From positions 1 through 30,672 of the forward strand of contig DATDYW010000056.1 in the NCBI GenBank assembly GCA_036516995.1: 30,672 nt of DNA. Direction: 5' to 3'. Both the position numbers and the translations under genes were made by a program. The notes below the pieces were generated by a model, which saw nothing but the letters and a program-made list of their open reading frames with translations, was not told where the DNA came from and made no database searches. Source of the stretch: DATDYW01 sp036516995 (lineage in GTDB: Bacteria > Patescibacteriota > Minisyncoccia > Phycocordibacterales > JAACPR01). How positions within the stretch are numbered: position 1 is the first letter of the stretch; every line of letters starts with the position of its first letter. Positions 12,739 to 20,536 of the stretch are shown here, one piece after another.

Positions 12739-13128
12739 ATGGATACCTCCAAATTCAAAGTACCGTTCGGTCTCGACGGCTGGCACCAGGCTGTCGAGAT
12801 TGAGGTCGACCACAGATCGGGCTACGTGTTGGTCAAAGGCTCCCCCCGCATCTGCATGGATACTGCAATTCGGCACGGCGGCGGCCCCGACGCGCCGTTC
12901 ACCGAGTGCACCGTCTTCGCGCGGCTCGAGCATCGCGGTGGCCCGCTCAAGGTGAGCGTCATTCCGAAGCCGGAGCACCTGCGCGCCCTGCAGCCCACGC
13001 TCACGCTGCGGCGCGACTTCCACGGCAAGGGGATTCTTGCGACGGTCGGCAAATCGGCCATCGACGAGCGGGCGGACAACCAGCTGCTCCTCTGGCCTGA
13101 TGCGGCTCCCGCCGAGAAGGCTGCCTAG
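12739..13128 (+). CDS. Unknown 129-residue soluble protein
   Basis: A predicted soluble, beta-rich protein (KFKVPFGLDGWHQAVEIEVDH, YVLVKGSPRICMD, VSVIPKPEHL) with no membrane segment. It resembles no family I know. A weak CTAAAT box 8 nt before the ATG fits the short-leader pattern. A strong terminator follows 17 nt after the stop. Confidence 0.6.
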   Translation: MDTSKFKVPFGLDGWHQAVEIEVDHRSGYVLVKGSPRICMDTAIRHGGGPDAPFTECTVFARLEHRGGPLKVSVIPKPEHLRALQPTLTLRRDFHGKGILATVGKSAIDERADNQLLLWPDAAPAEKAA

Positions 13129-13145
13129 CCTCCGAGAAACAGTTT

Positions 13146-13180
13146 GCCCGGCGCACCTTGTGCGCCGGGCTTTTCTTTTT
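13146..13180 (+). terminator. Terminator
   Basis: 11-bp stem GCCCGGCGCAC/GTGCGCCGGGC, loop CTT, then TTTTCTTTTT. Confidence 0.93.
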
Positions 13181-13219
13181 CCCCCTGAAATTTTTAATTA
13201 TTAATTTTGAATTGACCCC

Positions 13220-13507
13220 CTACGCCGCCCGCTTTCGCTCGCCCTCTCCCGGCGCGCCGCGCTCCAAATCTTCGAGCGTCGGCCACGGGGCGCCGCTCTG
13301 CTCGCGGCGAACAACTTCGTCGTGGAAGCGCTTCGAGTAGTCACGGTCCACCCAGTTGTGCATCGCGGCCTCCTCGATGTTCTGCCCAGGTACCGCCGAG
13401 GGACTGTCGCGATTGAACAGCTGCACGGCGAGGTCAACCTGGCGCGCCAAGTACTCCCGCAGGTCGCGGGTGCTTGCGAGTGGCGCTGGAGGTTCTTCCC
13501 TAAACAT
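13220..13507 (-). CDS. Unknown 95-residue charged protein
   Basis: An acidic/basic helical protein (LREYLARQVDLAVQLF, DRDYSKRFHDEVVRREQ) with no membrane segment or recognisable motif. Its ATG lies 10 nt after the stop of the upstream minus-strand gene, so the two are probably one transcript. A reading frame on the plus strand here is Arg/Ser-rich and looks like a shadow. Confidence 0.55.
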   Translation of the reverse strand: MFREEPPAPLASTRDLREYLARQVDLAVQLFNRDSPSAVPGQNIEEAAMHNWVDRDYSKRFHDEVVRREQSGAPWPTLEDLERGAPGEGERKRAA

Positions 13508-13517
13508 AAATACAGAG

Positions 13518-14120
13518 TTACCTGATACCTGTGTCGCAGGAAACGTCGACAGCCGTCTCGGTGCCTACTGCAACAGAAAACTCACCGCTGCAGCTCGGCA
13601 TGCTCGTTTCAGTCGAGACGGTGTAGTGACCGGCTGGAAGCGATACGAACCACTCGCCCCGCACGTTTGGTGTCACGACAACCTCTCGGCTGGAGGAGGT
13701 GAGCACGAGCGCTCCAACGAATGGTCTATCGCCGCAGCTCGCATCGCCCTCGCGCACCACCGGGCAGGTCGGCCCGGCGTGCGCCGTGCCGCGCGCGCGG
13801 CCCTCGCCCGGGCACGGCGAGAACGCGCAGTTGCGGCTGCCGTCGCGTCCGACGCCGCTGCCGTCGGGGCAGATTCGAGCGTCCATTGTGCACGCCGCAG
13901 GCCCGGGTGGTGTGGAGGTTGCCGCAGGTGTTGGGCAGGGGGTGAACTCGCAGTTTGGACCCGTTCGGCCCACCGCCGAGCCGTCGGGGCAAACCATAGC
14001 CTCCGCGGTGCAGGCGGCTGCACTGCCGGGGTCTCGGTTCAACGCGACGACGTAGCCGATTGCCCAGCCTAGAACTGCTGCTGCAGCCACAGCGGTCAGA
14101 AAGGTAGGGAGCACCCTCAT
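13518..14120 (-). CDS. Membrane-anchored protein with two Cys-rich CPDGS repeats
   Basis: A 200-residue protein. A transmembrane anchor lies at residues 4-27 (LPTFLTAVAAAAVLGWAIGYV). Two tandem Cys modules follow, each of the form C-x6-C-P-DGS-x-VGR-x-G-x-NC-x-F-x-PCP, joined by a Thr/Pro linker. A C-terminal beta-sandwich-like domain (VGALVLTSS, GEWFVSLPAGHYTVSTE) resembles carboxypeptidase-regulatory or Cna-B-type folds. It probably faces outside the cell, and the Cys likely form disulfides. ATG at 14120 is preferred because CAGAAT (14136-14131, minus strand) sits 10 nt before it; ATGs further upstream would bury the anchor. Confidence 0.72.
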   Translation of the reverse strand: MRVLPTFLTAVAAAAVLGWAIGYVVALNRDPGSAAACTAEAMVCPDGSAVGRTGPNCEFTPCPTPAATSTPPGPAACTMDARICPDGSGVGRDGSRNCAFSPCPGEGRARGTAHAGPTCPVVREGDASCGDRPFVGALVLTSSSREVVVTPNVRGEWFVSLPAGHYTVSTETSMPSCSGEFSVAVGTETAVDVSCDTGIR

Positions 14121-14174
14121 CGCGTCCACCATTCTGCCCGTCGGAAGCTGCCGCCGCCAGTCTTGCCGGTTGGG

Positions 14175-14203
14175 TTGACTTTTCAGTCGAAAGGCGCTAG
14201 GAT
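14175..14203 (+). promoter_or_regulatory. Promoter of the RRM gene with long leader
   Basis: TTGACT (14175-14180), 17-nt spacer, TAGGAT (14198-14203). Transcription would begin near 14210, leaving about a 98-nt 5' leader, one of the longest in this window. Confidence 0.55.
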
Positions 14204-14307
14204 ATCCACCGTCAAGAGTTGTCTCCCGGAACCGGCCGCGACTAGTCCCGCGAACGTCCTGGTAACTGTTGATCGGGCCCAAACCCGTTAGCTCGTAAGT
14301 TCGATAG

Positions 14308-14568
14308 ATGGCAACCAAGCTCTTCGTTGGGAACCTCCCGTTCTCCGCGACCGATGATTCTATTCGCGAGGCTTTCGCCCCGTACGGCACCGTAACTTCG
14401 GCCTCCGTCGTTATGGACCGCGAGACCGGCCGCTCCCGTGGCTTCGGTTTCGTTGAGTACGAGGGTGACGGCCAGGCCGCGATTGACGCCTGGAACGGCA
14501 AGGCCATGGATGGCCGCCCCCTGACCGTCAACGTCGCCCGCCCTCGCGAGGATCGCCCGCGCTTCTAA
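14308..14568 (+). CDS. RRM-domain RNA-binding protein
   Basis: An 86-residue single RRM. RNP2 is LFVGNLPF (residues 5-12) and RNP1 is RGFGFVEY (44-51), with the beta-alpha-beta order intact. A short basic tail PREDRPRF replaces the glycine-rich tail of related cyanobacterial and plant proteins. Such proteins bind single-stranded RNA and often act as cold-induced RNA chaperones. A long untranslated leader upstream would fit post-transcriptional control, but this is inference. Confidence 0.95.
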   Translation: MATKLFVGNLPFSATDDSIREAFAPYGTVTSASVVMDRETGRSRGFGFVEYEGDGQAAIDAWNGKAMDGRPLTVNVARPREDRPRF

Positions 14569-14584
14569 AGCACGGCAACTCAAG

Positions 14585-14621
14585 AAAAGGCCGCCCCATA
14601 CGGGGCGGCCTTTTCTTTTTT
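14585..14621 (+). terminator. Terminator
   Basis: 13-bp stem AAAAGGCCGCCCC/GGGGCGGCCTTTT, loop ATAC, and a long T-run. Confidence 0.95.
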
Positions 14622-14625
14622 CCAG

Positions 14626-14634
14626 TGCTACAAT
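14626..14634 (+). promoter_or_regulatory. Extended -10, TGCTACAAT
   Basis: Lies 9 nt before the ATG at 14644, directly after the preceding T-run. Confidence 0.65.
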
Positions 14635-14643
14635 CGACTCACT

Positions 14644-14892
14644 ATGAGGATGGGGAATACTGGTGGTGCTCCTGCGCCGGAGGAGGGGAAGCCCGGCGAC
14701 CGGAAAAACAAAAACGAGGGCGCGCCGCGCGCCTCCGAGCCGAGGCTCGAGGACGCGTTCGCGCGGCTCCAGGCGATGGCGGCGGCGCGCGATACGTTGA
14801 GCGATCCGAGGGTGCAGGAGGAGGAGGCTCTGAAGGCGGCCGAGGAGGCCAAGAAGCTTCGCGCCCTCGGCATTTTTGATGAGGGGCACTAG
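14644..14892 (+). CDS. Small charged helical protein, unknown
   Basis: 82 residues. A Gly/Pro/Lys-rich disordered first half precedes a helical second half (LEDAFARLQAMAAARDTL, EEEALKAAEEAKKLRALGIF). No known domain. Its end overlaps the start of the MGMT-type gene by 14 nt, so translation of the two is probably coupled. The promoter in front supports a real gene. Confidence 0.6.
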   Translation: MRMGNTGGAPAPEEGKPGDRKNKNEGAPRASEPRLEDAFARLQAMAAARDTLSDPRVQEEEALKAAEEAKKLRALGIFDEGH

Positions 14893-15181
14893 CTTCGCCG
14901 AGAAAGTTTGCAGCGTTGTTCGCGGAATTCCCGCGGGCTCGACGCTCACCTACGGCGAAGTCGCCTGCCGTGCCGGGAACTCTCGCGCTGCCAGAGCCGT
15001 CGGCGCGACGATGCGTGCGAACTTCGACCCCGGGGTTCCCTGTCACCGCGTAATTCGCGCCGACGGCTCGCCTGGCGGCTACAACCGGGGCGGCCCCCGC
15101 GCCAAATCCCGCCTCCTCGCCAGCGAAAGCGGAAAGGTCAACTTGCGGCGCAATCGTCGGCGTGCTTCGATGGCCGGGTGA
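14879..15181 (+). CDS. MGMT-type O6-alkylguanine-DNA alkyltransferase domain protein
   Basis: A 100-residue minimal DNA-binding/active domain. It has TYGEVACRAGNSRAARAVGATM (Tyr and helix-turn-helix, Arg finger region), then the active site PCHRV with Cys55, His56 and Arg57, then GYNRGG. The reactive Cys is present, so it is not an alkyltransferase-like (ATL) protein with Trp. It lacks the N-terminal domain of Ada/Ogt. It should repair O6-methylguanine by one-use methyl transfer. ATG at 14879 lies within the preceding reading frame. Confidence 0.9.
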   Translation: MRGTSFAEKVCSVVRGIPAGSTLTYGEVACRAGNSRAARAVGATMRANFDPGVPCHRVIRADGSPGGYNRGGPRAKSRLLASESGKVNLRRNRRRASMAG

Positions 15182-15244
15182 TACGGGGGAGCCTCTCGCT
15201 AGCGTAGCCTTGGCTGCCCCGCGAAGTTTCCGCCTCCAGGCTCC

Positions 15245-15252
15245 TATAGAAT
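15245..15252 (+). promoter_or_regulatory. -10 region TATAGAAT
   Basis: Ends 6 nt before the tyrS ATG; the intervening AGAGGG cannot act as a spaced Shine-Dalgarno. Confidence 0.6.
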
Positions 15253-15258
15253 AGAGGG

Positions 15259-16440
15259 ATGACCGTCTCCAGGGATCCGGCGAAGATAGAGGAGCTGCTC
15301 TCCCGCGGGGTAGCGGAGATTGTTGACCGCACCTCGCTCGGGAGCAGGCTCCGGGCGGGCAAGCCCCTGCGGATCAAACTCGGCATCGACCCCACCAGCC
15401 CGCACCTGCACCTCGGCCGGTCCATTGCCCTCTGGAAGCTCCGCGACTTCCAGGAGCTCGGCCACCAGGTCGTCCTCATCCTCGGCGACTTCACCGGAAC
15501 AATCGGCGACGCCTCCGACAAGGACGCCGAGCGCCCGGTGCTCGACCAGGCAACCGTCGACGCGAACCTCGAAACTTACGCCGCCCAGGCGGGAAAAATT
15601 CTCGATATGTCTAGGGTCGAGGTGCGCCGCAACTCCGAGTGGCTGGACAAAGTTTCCTACCGCGAGCTCTGCCGCCAGGCGGACGTTTTCTCGGTGAACG
15701 ACTTCGTGTCGCGCGAAATGGTCGCCAAGCGCCTGAAGGAGGGCAAGCGGGTGTCGCTGCGCGAGGTGCTCTACCCGCTGATGCAGGGCTACGACTCGGT
15801 GGCGGTGCGAGCCGACGTCGAGCTGGGTGGCACAGACCAGCGATTCAACATGCTCGCCGGCCGCGACCTCCAGCGGCTCTACGGGCAGGCGCCGCAGGAC
15901 ATCGTCATAAACGCGCTCGTGCCGGGAACCGACGGCCGGAAGATGAGCTCGTCGTGGGGCAACACCGTCAACCTCGACGAGAAGCCGCGCGAAATGTTCC
16001 AGAAGGTGATGCGGCTCGCCGACGGGCTCGTTTCGACGTACTTTTCCGTGGCCACGCGGGTCCCGCTCGCCGAGGTAGCTGCCGTCTTGGCGCGGCTCGA
16101 GGCCGGCGAGAACCCGCGCGACGTGAAAATGGATTTGGCCGCAGAGATTGTGCGCGTCTGCCACGGCGCGGAGGCCGCCTCGGAGGCCCGCCGCTACTTC
16201 GTGGAACTTTTTTCGGAGGGCGTGGTGCCGGAGGGTGCGCCGGAGGCGAAAGTTGCCGGCCTCTCGCTCGTCGAGGCGCTCGTCGCCGCAGGAATCGCCG
16301 ACTCGAAGTCCGATGCGCGCCGCGTCATCGAGCAGAAGGGTGTGAAAGTGGGCGGCGAGGTCTGCGAGGACCCGGCTCGGGTTCTCCGAGCGGGAGAAAC
16401 GGTCGAGCGCGGCCGCGGCCGGGCGGTTCGGGCCATCTAG
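15259..16440 (+). CDS. tyrS: Tyrosyl-tRNA synthetase
   Basis: A 393-residue class I synthetase charging tRNA-Tyr. The HIGH-type motif is HLHLG (residues 49-53) and the KMSKS-type motif is KMSSS (228-232). Tyrosine-pocket segments include IKLGIDPTSP, GDFTGTIGD and GGTDQRFNML. A C-terminal S4-like RNA-binding domain covers about 320-393 (LSLVEALVAAGIADSKSDARR to GETVERG). The order and length match the TyrRS type with a KMS[K/S]S loop and S4 domain (TyrZ-like). Start chosen from the adjacent -10 box. Confidence 0.96.
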   Translation: MTVSRDPAKIEELLSRGVAEIVDRTSLGSRLRAGKPLRIKLGIDPTSPHLHLGRSIALWKLRDFQELGHQVVLILGDFTGTIGDASDKDAERPVLDQATVDANLETYAAQAGKILDMSRVEVRRNSEWLDKVSYRELCRQADVFSVNDFVSREMVAKRLKEGKRVSLREVLYPLMQGYDSVAVRADVELGGTDQRFNMLAGRDLQRLYGQAPQDIVINALVPGTDGRKMSSSWGNTVNLDEKPREMFQKVMRLADGLVSTYFSVATRVPLAEVAAVLARLEAGENPRDVKMDLAAEIVRVCHGAEAASEARRYFVELFSEGVVPEGAPEAKVAGLSLVEALVAAGIADSKSDARRVIEQKGVKVGGEVCEDPARVLRAGETVERGRGRAVRAI

Positions 16441-16460
16441 GGGTGAAGATTTTTTCGGGT

Positions 16461-16485
16461 GCCGCGCGGGCAGCGCCCGCGCGGC
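16461..16485. terminator. 11-bp GC hairpin in the tyrS-nrdA gap
   Basis: GCCGCGCGGGC/GCCCGCGCGGC around AGC, preceded by TTTTTT at 16450-16455 but with no T-run after. The rest of the gap (to 16592) is GC-rich with no gene. Confidence 0.4.
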
Positions 16486-16592
16486 GCTTCCGCTGCGGCT
16501 CCGTTGGCGACCCCGCCTTGCCGTCCGCGCCTCGGCCGTGTCGCAGCGGTGGCGGCGGGCAGTTTTCCCCTGCGCGCAGGTTCGCGGCGAGG

Positions 16593-16598
16593 TAAAAT
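16593..16598 (+). promoter_or_regulatory. -10 box TAAAAT before nrdA
   Basis: Lies 47 nt before the start codon, leaving a leader that holds a Shine-Dalgarno, unlike most genes here. Confidence 0.45.
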
Positions 16599-16628
16599 TT
16601 CCTCTACGCCCGCCCCGCGAGCCTAACC

Positions 16629-16634
16629 AGAGGA
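16629..16634 (+). promoter_or_regulatory. Shine-Dalgarno of nrdA
   Basis: GAGGAG 11 nt before the ATG at 16646. It is one of the few clear ribosome sites in the window and fixes the start, removing 36 codons of upstream open frame. Confidence 0.6.
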
Positions 16635-16645
16635 GCTACAGAGAG

Positions 16646-19234
16646 ATGCCCATCACCATCACCAAGCGGGACGGCACGCGGGTGCCGTTCGATGCCGACA
16701 AAATAAATCGTTCGATTGAACGCGCCTGCGAAGGACTTCCAAATCAGATCTCGATGGTCACTCAAGTTGCAACCGAAACAGAACTTTCTCTCTACGATGG
16801 CGTGACGACGAAAGAAATTGACCTCGCGACGGTCAACGCCGCGCTCCAGAACGTCCAGCAGGACCCGGACTACGACATCGTCGGCAAGCGCCTGCTCCTG
16901 AAGGTCACCTACGCGCAGGTGCTTGGCAACTACGACGACGGCGACCGTGATGCCGTGGCAAATTTGCACAAGGTTCGCTTCGCGCCGCACGTGGAGAGGC
17001 TCGTCTCCGAGGGGAGGCTCGATCGTCGGATGGCCGAGAAGTTCGACCTCGGTGTTTTAGCTGGCGCACTCGACCACTCGCGCGACGAAAAATTAAATTA
17101 CGCGGGACTTTCAGGACTTCTGAATCGCTACGCGATGAAGGACCAGCGGCAGGAGGGAATCGAGACGCCGCAGTTCTTCTTCATGCGCGTCGCGATGGGT
17201 CTCTCGTACAACGAGGCCGACCCGACCGCGCAGGCAATCAAGTTCTACGACCTGATGTCCTCCCTCCGCTACGTCGCCGGCGGCTCGACGAACGTCGGCG
17301 CCGGCACCAACCGGCCGTCGCTCTCGAACTGCTTCCTGCTCCAGATCGAGGACGACATGGGCCACATCGCGAAGTCGGTCGCCGACGTGCTGCTGATTTC
17401 GAAGGCGACCGGCGGCATCGGCGCCTCCATCACCAAGCTCCGCGCCTCCGGCTCGCCGCTCAAGTCCACCTCCGGCGTCTCCTCCGGCCCCGCGCCGTTC
17501 GCCAAAATCCTCGACACCTCGGTGCGCGCCGTGCAGCGGGCCGGCAAGAAGGTCGGCGCCCTGTGCCTCTACATGGAGAACTGGCACCTCGACTTCCCGG
17601 ACTTCATCGACTGGCGCCACAACGCCGGCGACGACTACCAGCGGATGCGCACGGCCAACACCGCCGCCTACATTTCCGACGAATTCATCAAGCGGGTAAA
17701 GGCTGGAATCGAGTGGTACCTCTTCGACCCGGCGGAGACCCCCGATTTGGTTGAGCTCTACGGGGAAGCCTTCTCTCGCCGCTACCAGGAGTACTGCGCG
17801 AAGGCCGACCGCGGCGGGCTGCGAGCCTACAAGAAGGTGCCCGCCCGGGAGCTCTGGCGGCAGATGCTGGTCTCATTGATGGGCACCGGCCACCCGTGGG
17901 TGACGTTCAAAGATCCAATGAACCTCCGCGCGCTCAACGACAACACCGGCACGATTCATATGTCGAACCTGTGCACGGAGATTGCCCTGCCGCAGGACCG
18001 CGACTCGATCGCGGTGTGCAACCTCGCCTCGCTGAACCTCGCCGCGCACCTCGATGTTGAGAAGCGGGAGGTGCAGTGGCAGAAGCTGGAGGAGACGGTG
18101 CGCGCCGCGGTTCGCCACCTCGACAACCTCGTGGACATCAACGAGCTGCCGATCAAGGAGGCGCAGAAGTCAGACCGCGAGAACCGCGCGGTCGGCCTCG
18201 GGGTGATGGGCTTCTCCGATTCAATCGAGAAGATGGGCTGGGCGTACGACGACGCGCGCAGCTACGACTTCGCCGACCAGGTTTTCGAGTTCGTTTCCTA
18301 CGTGGCAATCGACGAGAGCGCGAACCTCGCCGCCGAGCGCGGCAGCTACCCGAACTACCCAGGCTCTGGCTGGTCGCGCGGCCTGGTGCCGATCGACACG
18401 CTCGAGCGGCTCGAGCGCGAGCGCGGCGTGCCGCTCACGGTCGACAAAACTTCGAAGCACAAAGGTCTCGACTGGGACGCGCTGCGGGCGAAGGTGAAGA
18501 GCGGAATGCGGAACGCCACGCTCCTCGCCGTGGCGCCGAACGCCAACATCGGGCTGGTAGCCGCCACGACGCTCGGCATCGACCCGCGCTTCGCGCAGGT
18601 GTTCTCGCGCAACAAAATTTCCGGCAAGTACCTCGACATCAACGCGAACCTCGTGAACGATCTGAAGAGGGCGGGCATCTGGGAGAAGGTGCGCGAGCAG
18701 ATTATCGAATCGCAGGGCGACATTAGCGGCATCGAGGCAATCCCGGCCGAGATTCGCGCCGTCTACAAGACCTCGTTCACCACCTCGCCGTACGCCTTCA
18801 TCGAGGTCGCGGCCCGCGCCCAGAAGTGGATTGACCAGGCGCTCTCGCGGAACATGTACCTCGAGAGCCGCGACATCGACGAGACCATGGCCGTCTACGA
18901 GGCGGCCTGGGAGAAGGGCGTGAAGACCACCTACTACCTGCACATGAAGCCGCGCCACACCGCCGAGCAGAGCACGGTGAAGGTCAACAAGGCGGCGGCG
19001 CTCGGCAAGGTCGGCTTCGGGGCGCTCAAGGCGCGGCTGGCGGAGGCAGCCAGAGCGGAAGAGCCCGCGCCGCAGCCTGTCGAGAGTCCAATTTCGCCCG
19101 ACTCCATCGTCCGCGCGTCGGGGCAGCGGGAGCCCGTGCCGGTGATGGCGGCTAAACCCGCCGCGCCGAGCTCGAAGCCGAAGGTCTGCCCCTCCGACCC
19201 GATGGAGAAGCTGGTGTGCGACAGCTGCCAGTAG
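16646..19234 (+). CDS. nrdA: Class I ribonucleotide reductase, large subunit
   Basis: An 862-residue protein reducing ribonucleoside diphosphates. An N-terminal ATP-cone (residues 1-90, ITKRDGTRVPFDADKI) implies dATP/ATP activity control. Redox Cys229 (SNCFLL) pairs with Cys458 (VCNLAS). The radical-site segment NLCTEI has Asn441, Cys443 and Glu445. The C-terminal YY pair is in TTYYLHMK. A Pro/Ala/Ser-rich linker leads to a C-terminal thiol pair CDSC for thioredoxin-type reduction. These residues make it a complete enzyme. Its partner R2 is encoded at 20537, with three small genes between. Confidence 0.97.
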   Translation: MPITITKRDGTRVPFDADKINRSIERACEGLPNQISMVTQVATETELSLYDGVTTKEIDLATVNAALQNVQQDPDYDIVGKRLLLKVTYAQVLGNYDDGDRDAVANLHKVRFAPHVERLVSEGRLDRRMAEKFDLGVLAGALDHSRDEKLNYAGLSGLLNRYAMKDQRQEGIETPQFFFMRVAMGLSYNEADPTAQAIKFYDLMSSLRYVAGGSTNVGAGTNRPSLSNCFLLQIEDDMGHIAKSVADVLLISKATGGIGASITKLRASGSPLKSTSGVSSGPAPFAKILDTSVRAVQRAGKKVGALCLYMENWHLDFPDFIDWRHNAGDDYQRMRTANTAAYISDEFIKRVKAGIEWYLFDPAETPDLVELYGEAFSRRYQEYCAKADRGGLRAYKKVPARELWRQMLVSLMGTGHPWVTFKDPMNLRALNDNTGTIHMSNLCTEIALPQDRDSIAVCNLASLNLAAHLDVEKREVQWQKLEETVRAAVRHLDNLVDINELPIKEAQKSDRENRAVGLGVMGFSDSIEKMGWAYDDARSYDFADQVFEFVSYVAIDESANLAAERGSYPNYPGSGWSRGLVPIDTLERLERERGVPLTVDKTSKHKGLDWDALRAKVKSGMRNATLLAVAPNANIGLVAATTLGIDPRFAQVFSRNKISGKYLDINANLVNDLKRAGIWEKVREQIIESQGDISGIEAIPAEIRAVYKTSFTTSPYAFIEVAARAQKWIDQALSRNMYLESRDIDETMAVYEAAWEKGVKTTYYLHMKPRHTAEQSTVKVNKAAALGKVGFGALKARLAEAARAEEPAPQPVESPISPDSIVRASGQREPVPVMAAKPAAPSSKPKVCPSDPMEKLVCDSCQ

Positions 19235-19235
19235 C

Positions 19236-19388
19236 ATGGCGAAGCTTTTCCGATCCGATTTCGCTACCCCCGCCGCGATTATTGTCGCGAGCCTGCTCGT
19301 TGCTGGCGCCATGGTTTCCACGTCGCGCACCGTCACCGCCGCGCCGGCCGCGCTGCAGCCAGCGCGCGCCGCCGGCTGCGGCGCCTAG
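19236..19388 (+). CDS. Tiny membrane or exported protein after nrdA
   Basis: A 50-residue reading frame starting 1 nt after the nrdA stop, so probably translationally coupled. MAKLFRSDF is followed by a hydrophobic stretch (about residues 10-26, ATPAAIIVASLLVAGAM) and an Ala/Pro-rich tail with a single Cys near the end (AAGCGA). It could be a membrane-anchored micropeptide or a signal-peptide protein. A terminator begins 23 nt after its stop. No family recognised. Confidence 0.5.
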   Translation: MAKLFRSDFATPAAIIVASLLVAGAMVSTSRTVTAAPAALQPARAAGCGA

Positions 19389-19411
19389 ATAAACAGGCTG
19401 CGGACTTTCAG

Positions 19412-19440
19412 GCCGAACGCCCGGCGTTCGGCTTCCTTTT
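19412..19440 (+). terminator. Terminator of the nrdA unit
   Basis: 9-bp stem GCCGAACGC/GCGTTCGGC, loop CCG, then TTCCTTTT. Confidence 0.88.
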
Positions 19441-19467
19441 GACACAGGTACCAGAAAGTAGGATAAA
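19439..19467 (+). promoter_or_regulatory. Promoter TTGACA / GATAAA
   Basis: TTGACA (19439-19444), 17-nt spacer, GATAAA (19462-19467). The ATG at 19475 falls at the expected transcription start. The -35 overlaps the preceding terminator tail. Confidence 0.6.
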
Positions 19468-19474
19468 GAGACAA

Positions 19475-19885
19475 ATGAGTCATTTGAAGAAACTTCGCGC
19501 CACGACGCTCGCCGAGCGGCAGCTCAGGCTCGATGCCGTTGCCGTCAGGGTAGGGAAGCTGAAGGGGTCGGCGTCGCTCGACCAGTACCCGCTGCTCGAC
19601 CTCGCGCTCCAGGTAGCCGCCGTGGCGATTGCCGTGGCGGGCACGCCGGGGCTCCACCGCCGAAAAATTTACGGCGGCGACGCGATCAGGCGCGCGTTCG
19701 CGGCGTCTCACCGCGCGCCGCTCTCGCTCCTGGCGCACGCGTACCTAGCGGCTGTCGATTTCAGCCTCTTCCCGCTGGAGAACGCCATGGAGCGCGTGGT
19801 CGTCTCCGCGTTCCTCGACGAGATGGACGTTCGGGCGTTCGGCCTCTCCCTGGCAGGCCAGCCAACGTTCGCCGTCGTCGTCTGA
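19475..19885 (+). CDS. Unknown 136-residue helical protein
   Basis: A basic N-terminal half (MSHLKKLRATTLAERQLRLDAVAVRVGKLKG) leads to an Ala/Leu/Val-rich half (LLDLALQVAAVAIAVAGTPG) that could be a membrane helix or buried helix, then SLFPLENAMERVVVSAFLDEM. No known motif. It lies between nrdA and nrdB with its own promoter and terminator, so a role in nucleotide reduction is not shown. Confidence 0.6.
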   Translation: MSHLKKLRATTLAERQLRLDAVAVRVGKLKGSASLDQYPLLDLALQVAAVAIAVAGTPGLHRRKIYGGDAIRRAFAASHRAPLSLLAHAYLAAVDFSLFPLENAMERVVVSAFLDEMDVRAFGLSLAGQPTFAVVV

Positions 19886-19906
19886 ACCCGCCGCCCGGCG
19901 GGTTTT
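19885..19906 (+). terminator. Terminator
   Basis: 8-bp stem AACCCGCC/GGCGGGTT, loop GCCC, with the T-run running on from the stem. It overlaps the last stop-codon base. Confidence 0.8.
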
Positions 19907-19924
19907 CCGTTCCAGAAAGGAAAA

Positions 19925-19943
19925 GGCGCCGCGGAGCGGCGCC
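19925..19943 (-). terminator. Terminator for the convergent minus-strand gene
   Basis: Stem GGCGCCGC/GCGGCGCC around GGA. On the minus strand it is followed by TTTTCCTTTC. Confidence 0.85.
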
Positions 19944-19952
19944 GGAAGCGGC

Positions 19953-20336
19953 TCACTTCCTCTGGGGCGTGTTGAAGCAGAGATTGCCGTGCTCGCCGAG
20001 CAGCCGGAGCTCGGCGCCGCTGCGGAAGATCTCTGCCTCCCGATCCTCCGGCTTCTCGCCGTTCTTCCCGTGGAGCGACCACGCCTGGCCGACGCTCGCC
20101 TCGACCAGGAAGAGGGCGCTGCCGACGCGCGCGCCAACAATCTCGGCGGGCAGGGCTTCCACGAGCTCGCGCAGGAGGGCCTCGTCGTCGGTCACGACCG
20201 GGCCGAGGTGGAGGCTCGGCCGCCCGGTCACCGGCATAACCAGGCAGAGAGCCTCGCCGTTGCCGCCGTCGAGGAAGTAGCCTCGGCGGAGCTCGACGCG
20301 CTCCAGCGACTTGCCCATCTTGTCCTTAAGTTTCAT
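19953..20336 (-). CDS. Unknown 127-residue protein
   Basis: A beta-rich soluble protein (GYFLDGGNGEALCLVMPV, GSALFLVEASVGQAWSLHGK, AELRLLGEHGNLCFNT). It has a Lys-rich start and no membrane segment. It resembles nothing I can name. It is expressed toward the preceding convergent gene with a proper terminator. The 150-nt divergent gap to the nrdB promoter is GC-rich, and no clear -10 is seen for this gene. Confidence 0.6.
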   Translation of the reverse strand: MKLKDKMGKSLERVELRRGYFLDGGNGEALCLVMPVTGRPSLHLGPVVTDDEALLRELVEALPAEIVGARVGSALFLVEASVGQAWSLHGKNGEKPEDREAEIFRSGAELRLLGEHGNLCFNTPQRK

Positions 20337-20486
20337 TCGACGAGAAGCCTGCCGCCGCCGCGGCCAGCTGTCAAACGCCCCGCCGCCGGCCGCGCGAGGT
20401 TCGGCCTCGTGTTTACCGACGCTTTACCTCTGGTTCATCGAGTGGCGTCGTGCTGTGGATTGCGTCGACCGGGGACGGGGCGGGGG

Positions 20487-20492
20487 TACAAT
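20487..20492 (+). promoter_or_regulatory. -10 box TACAAT of nrdB
   Basis: Lies 44 nt before the ATG at 20537, and inside an upstream open frame whose earlier starts are thus unlikely. No NrdR-box pair is evident in the gap. Confidence 0.5.
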
Positions 20493-20536
20493 CGGCAGAC
20501 CCGGCCGATTCATTTACCAGCCAACACCCAGCCTCG

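Noticed and set aside
18221..19336. 371-codon minus-strand frame inside nrdA
   Set aside because: Antisense shadow of a fully supported ribonucleotide reductase gene.
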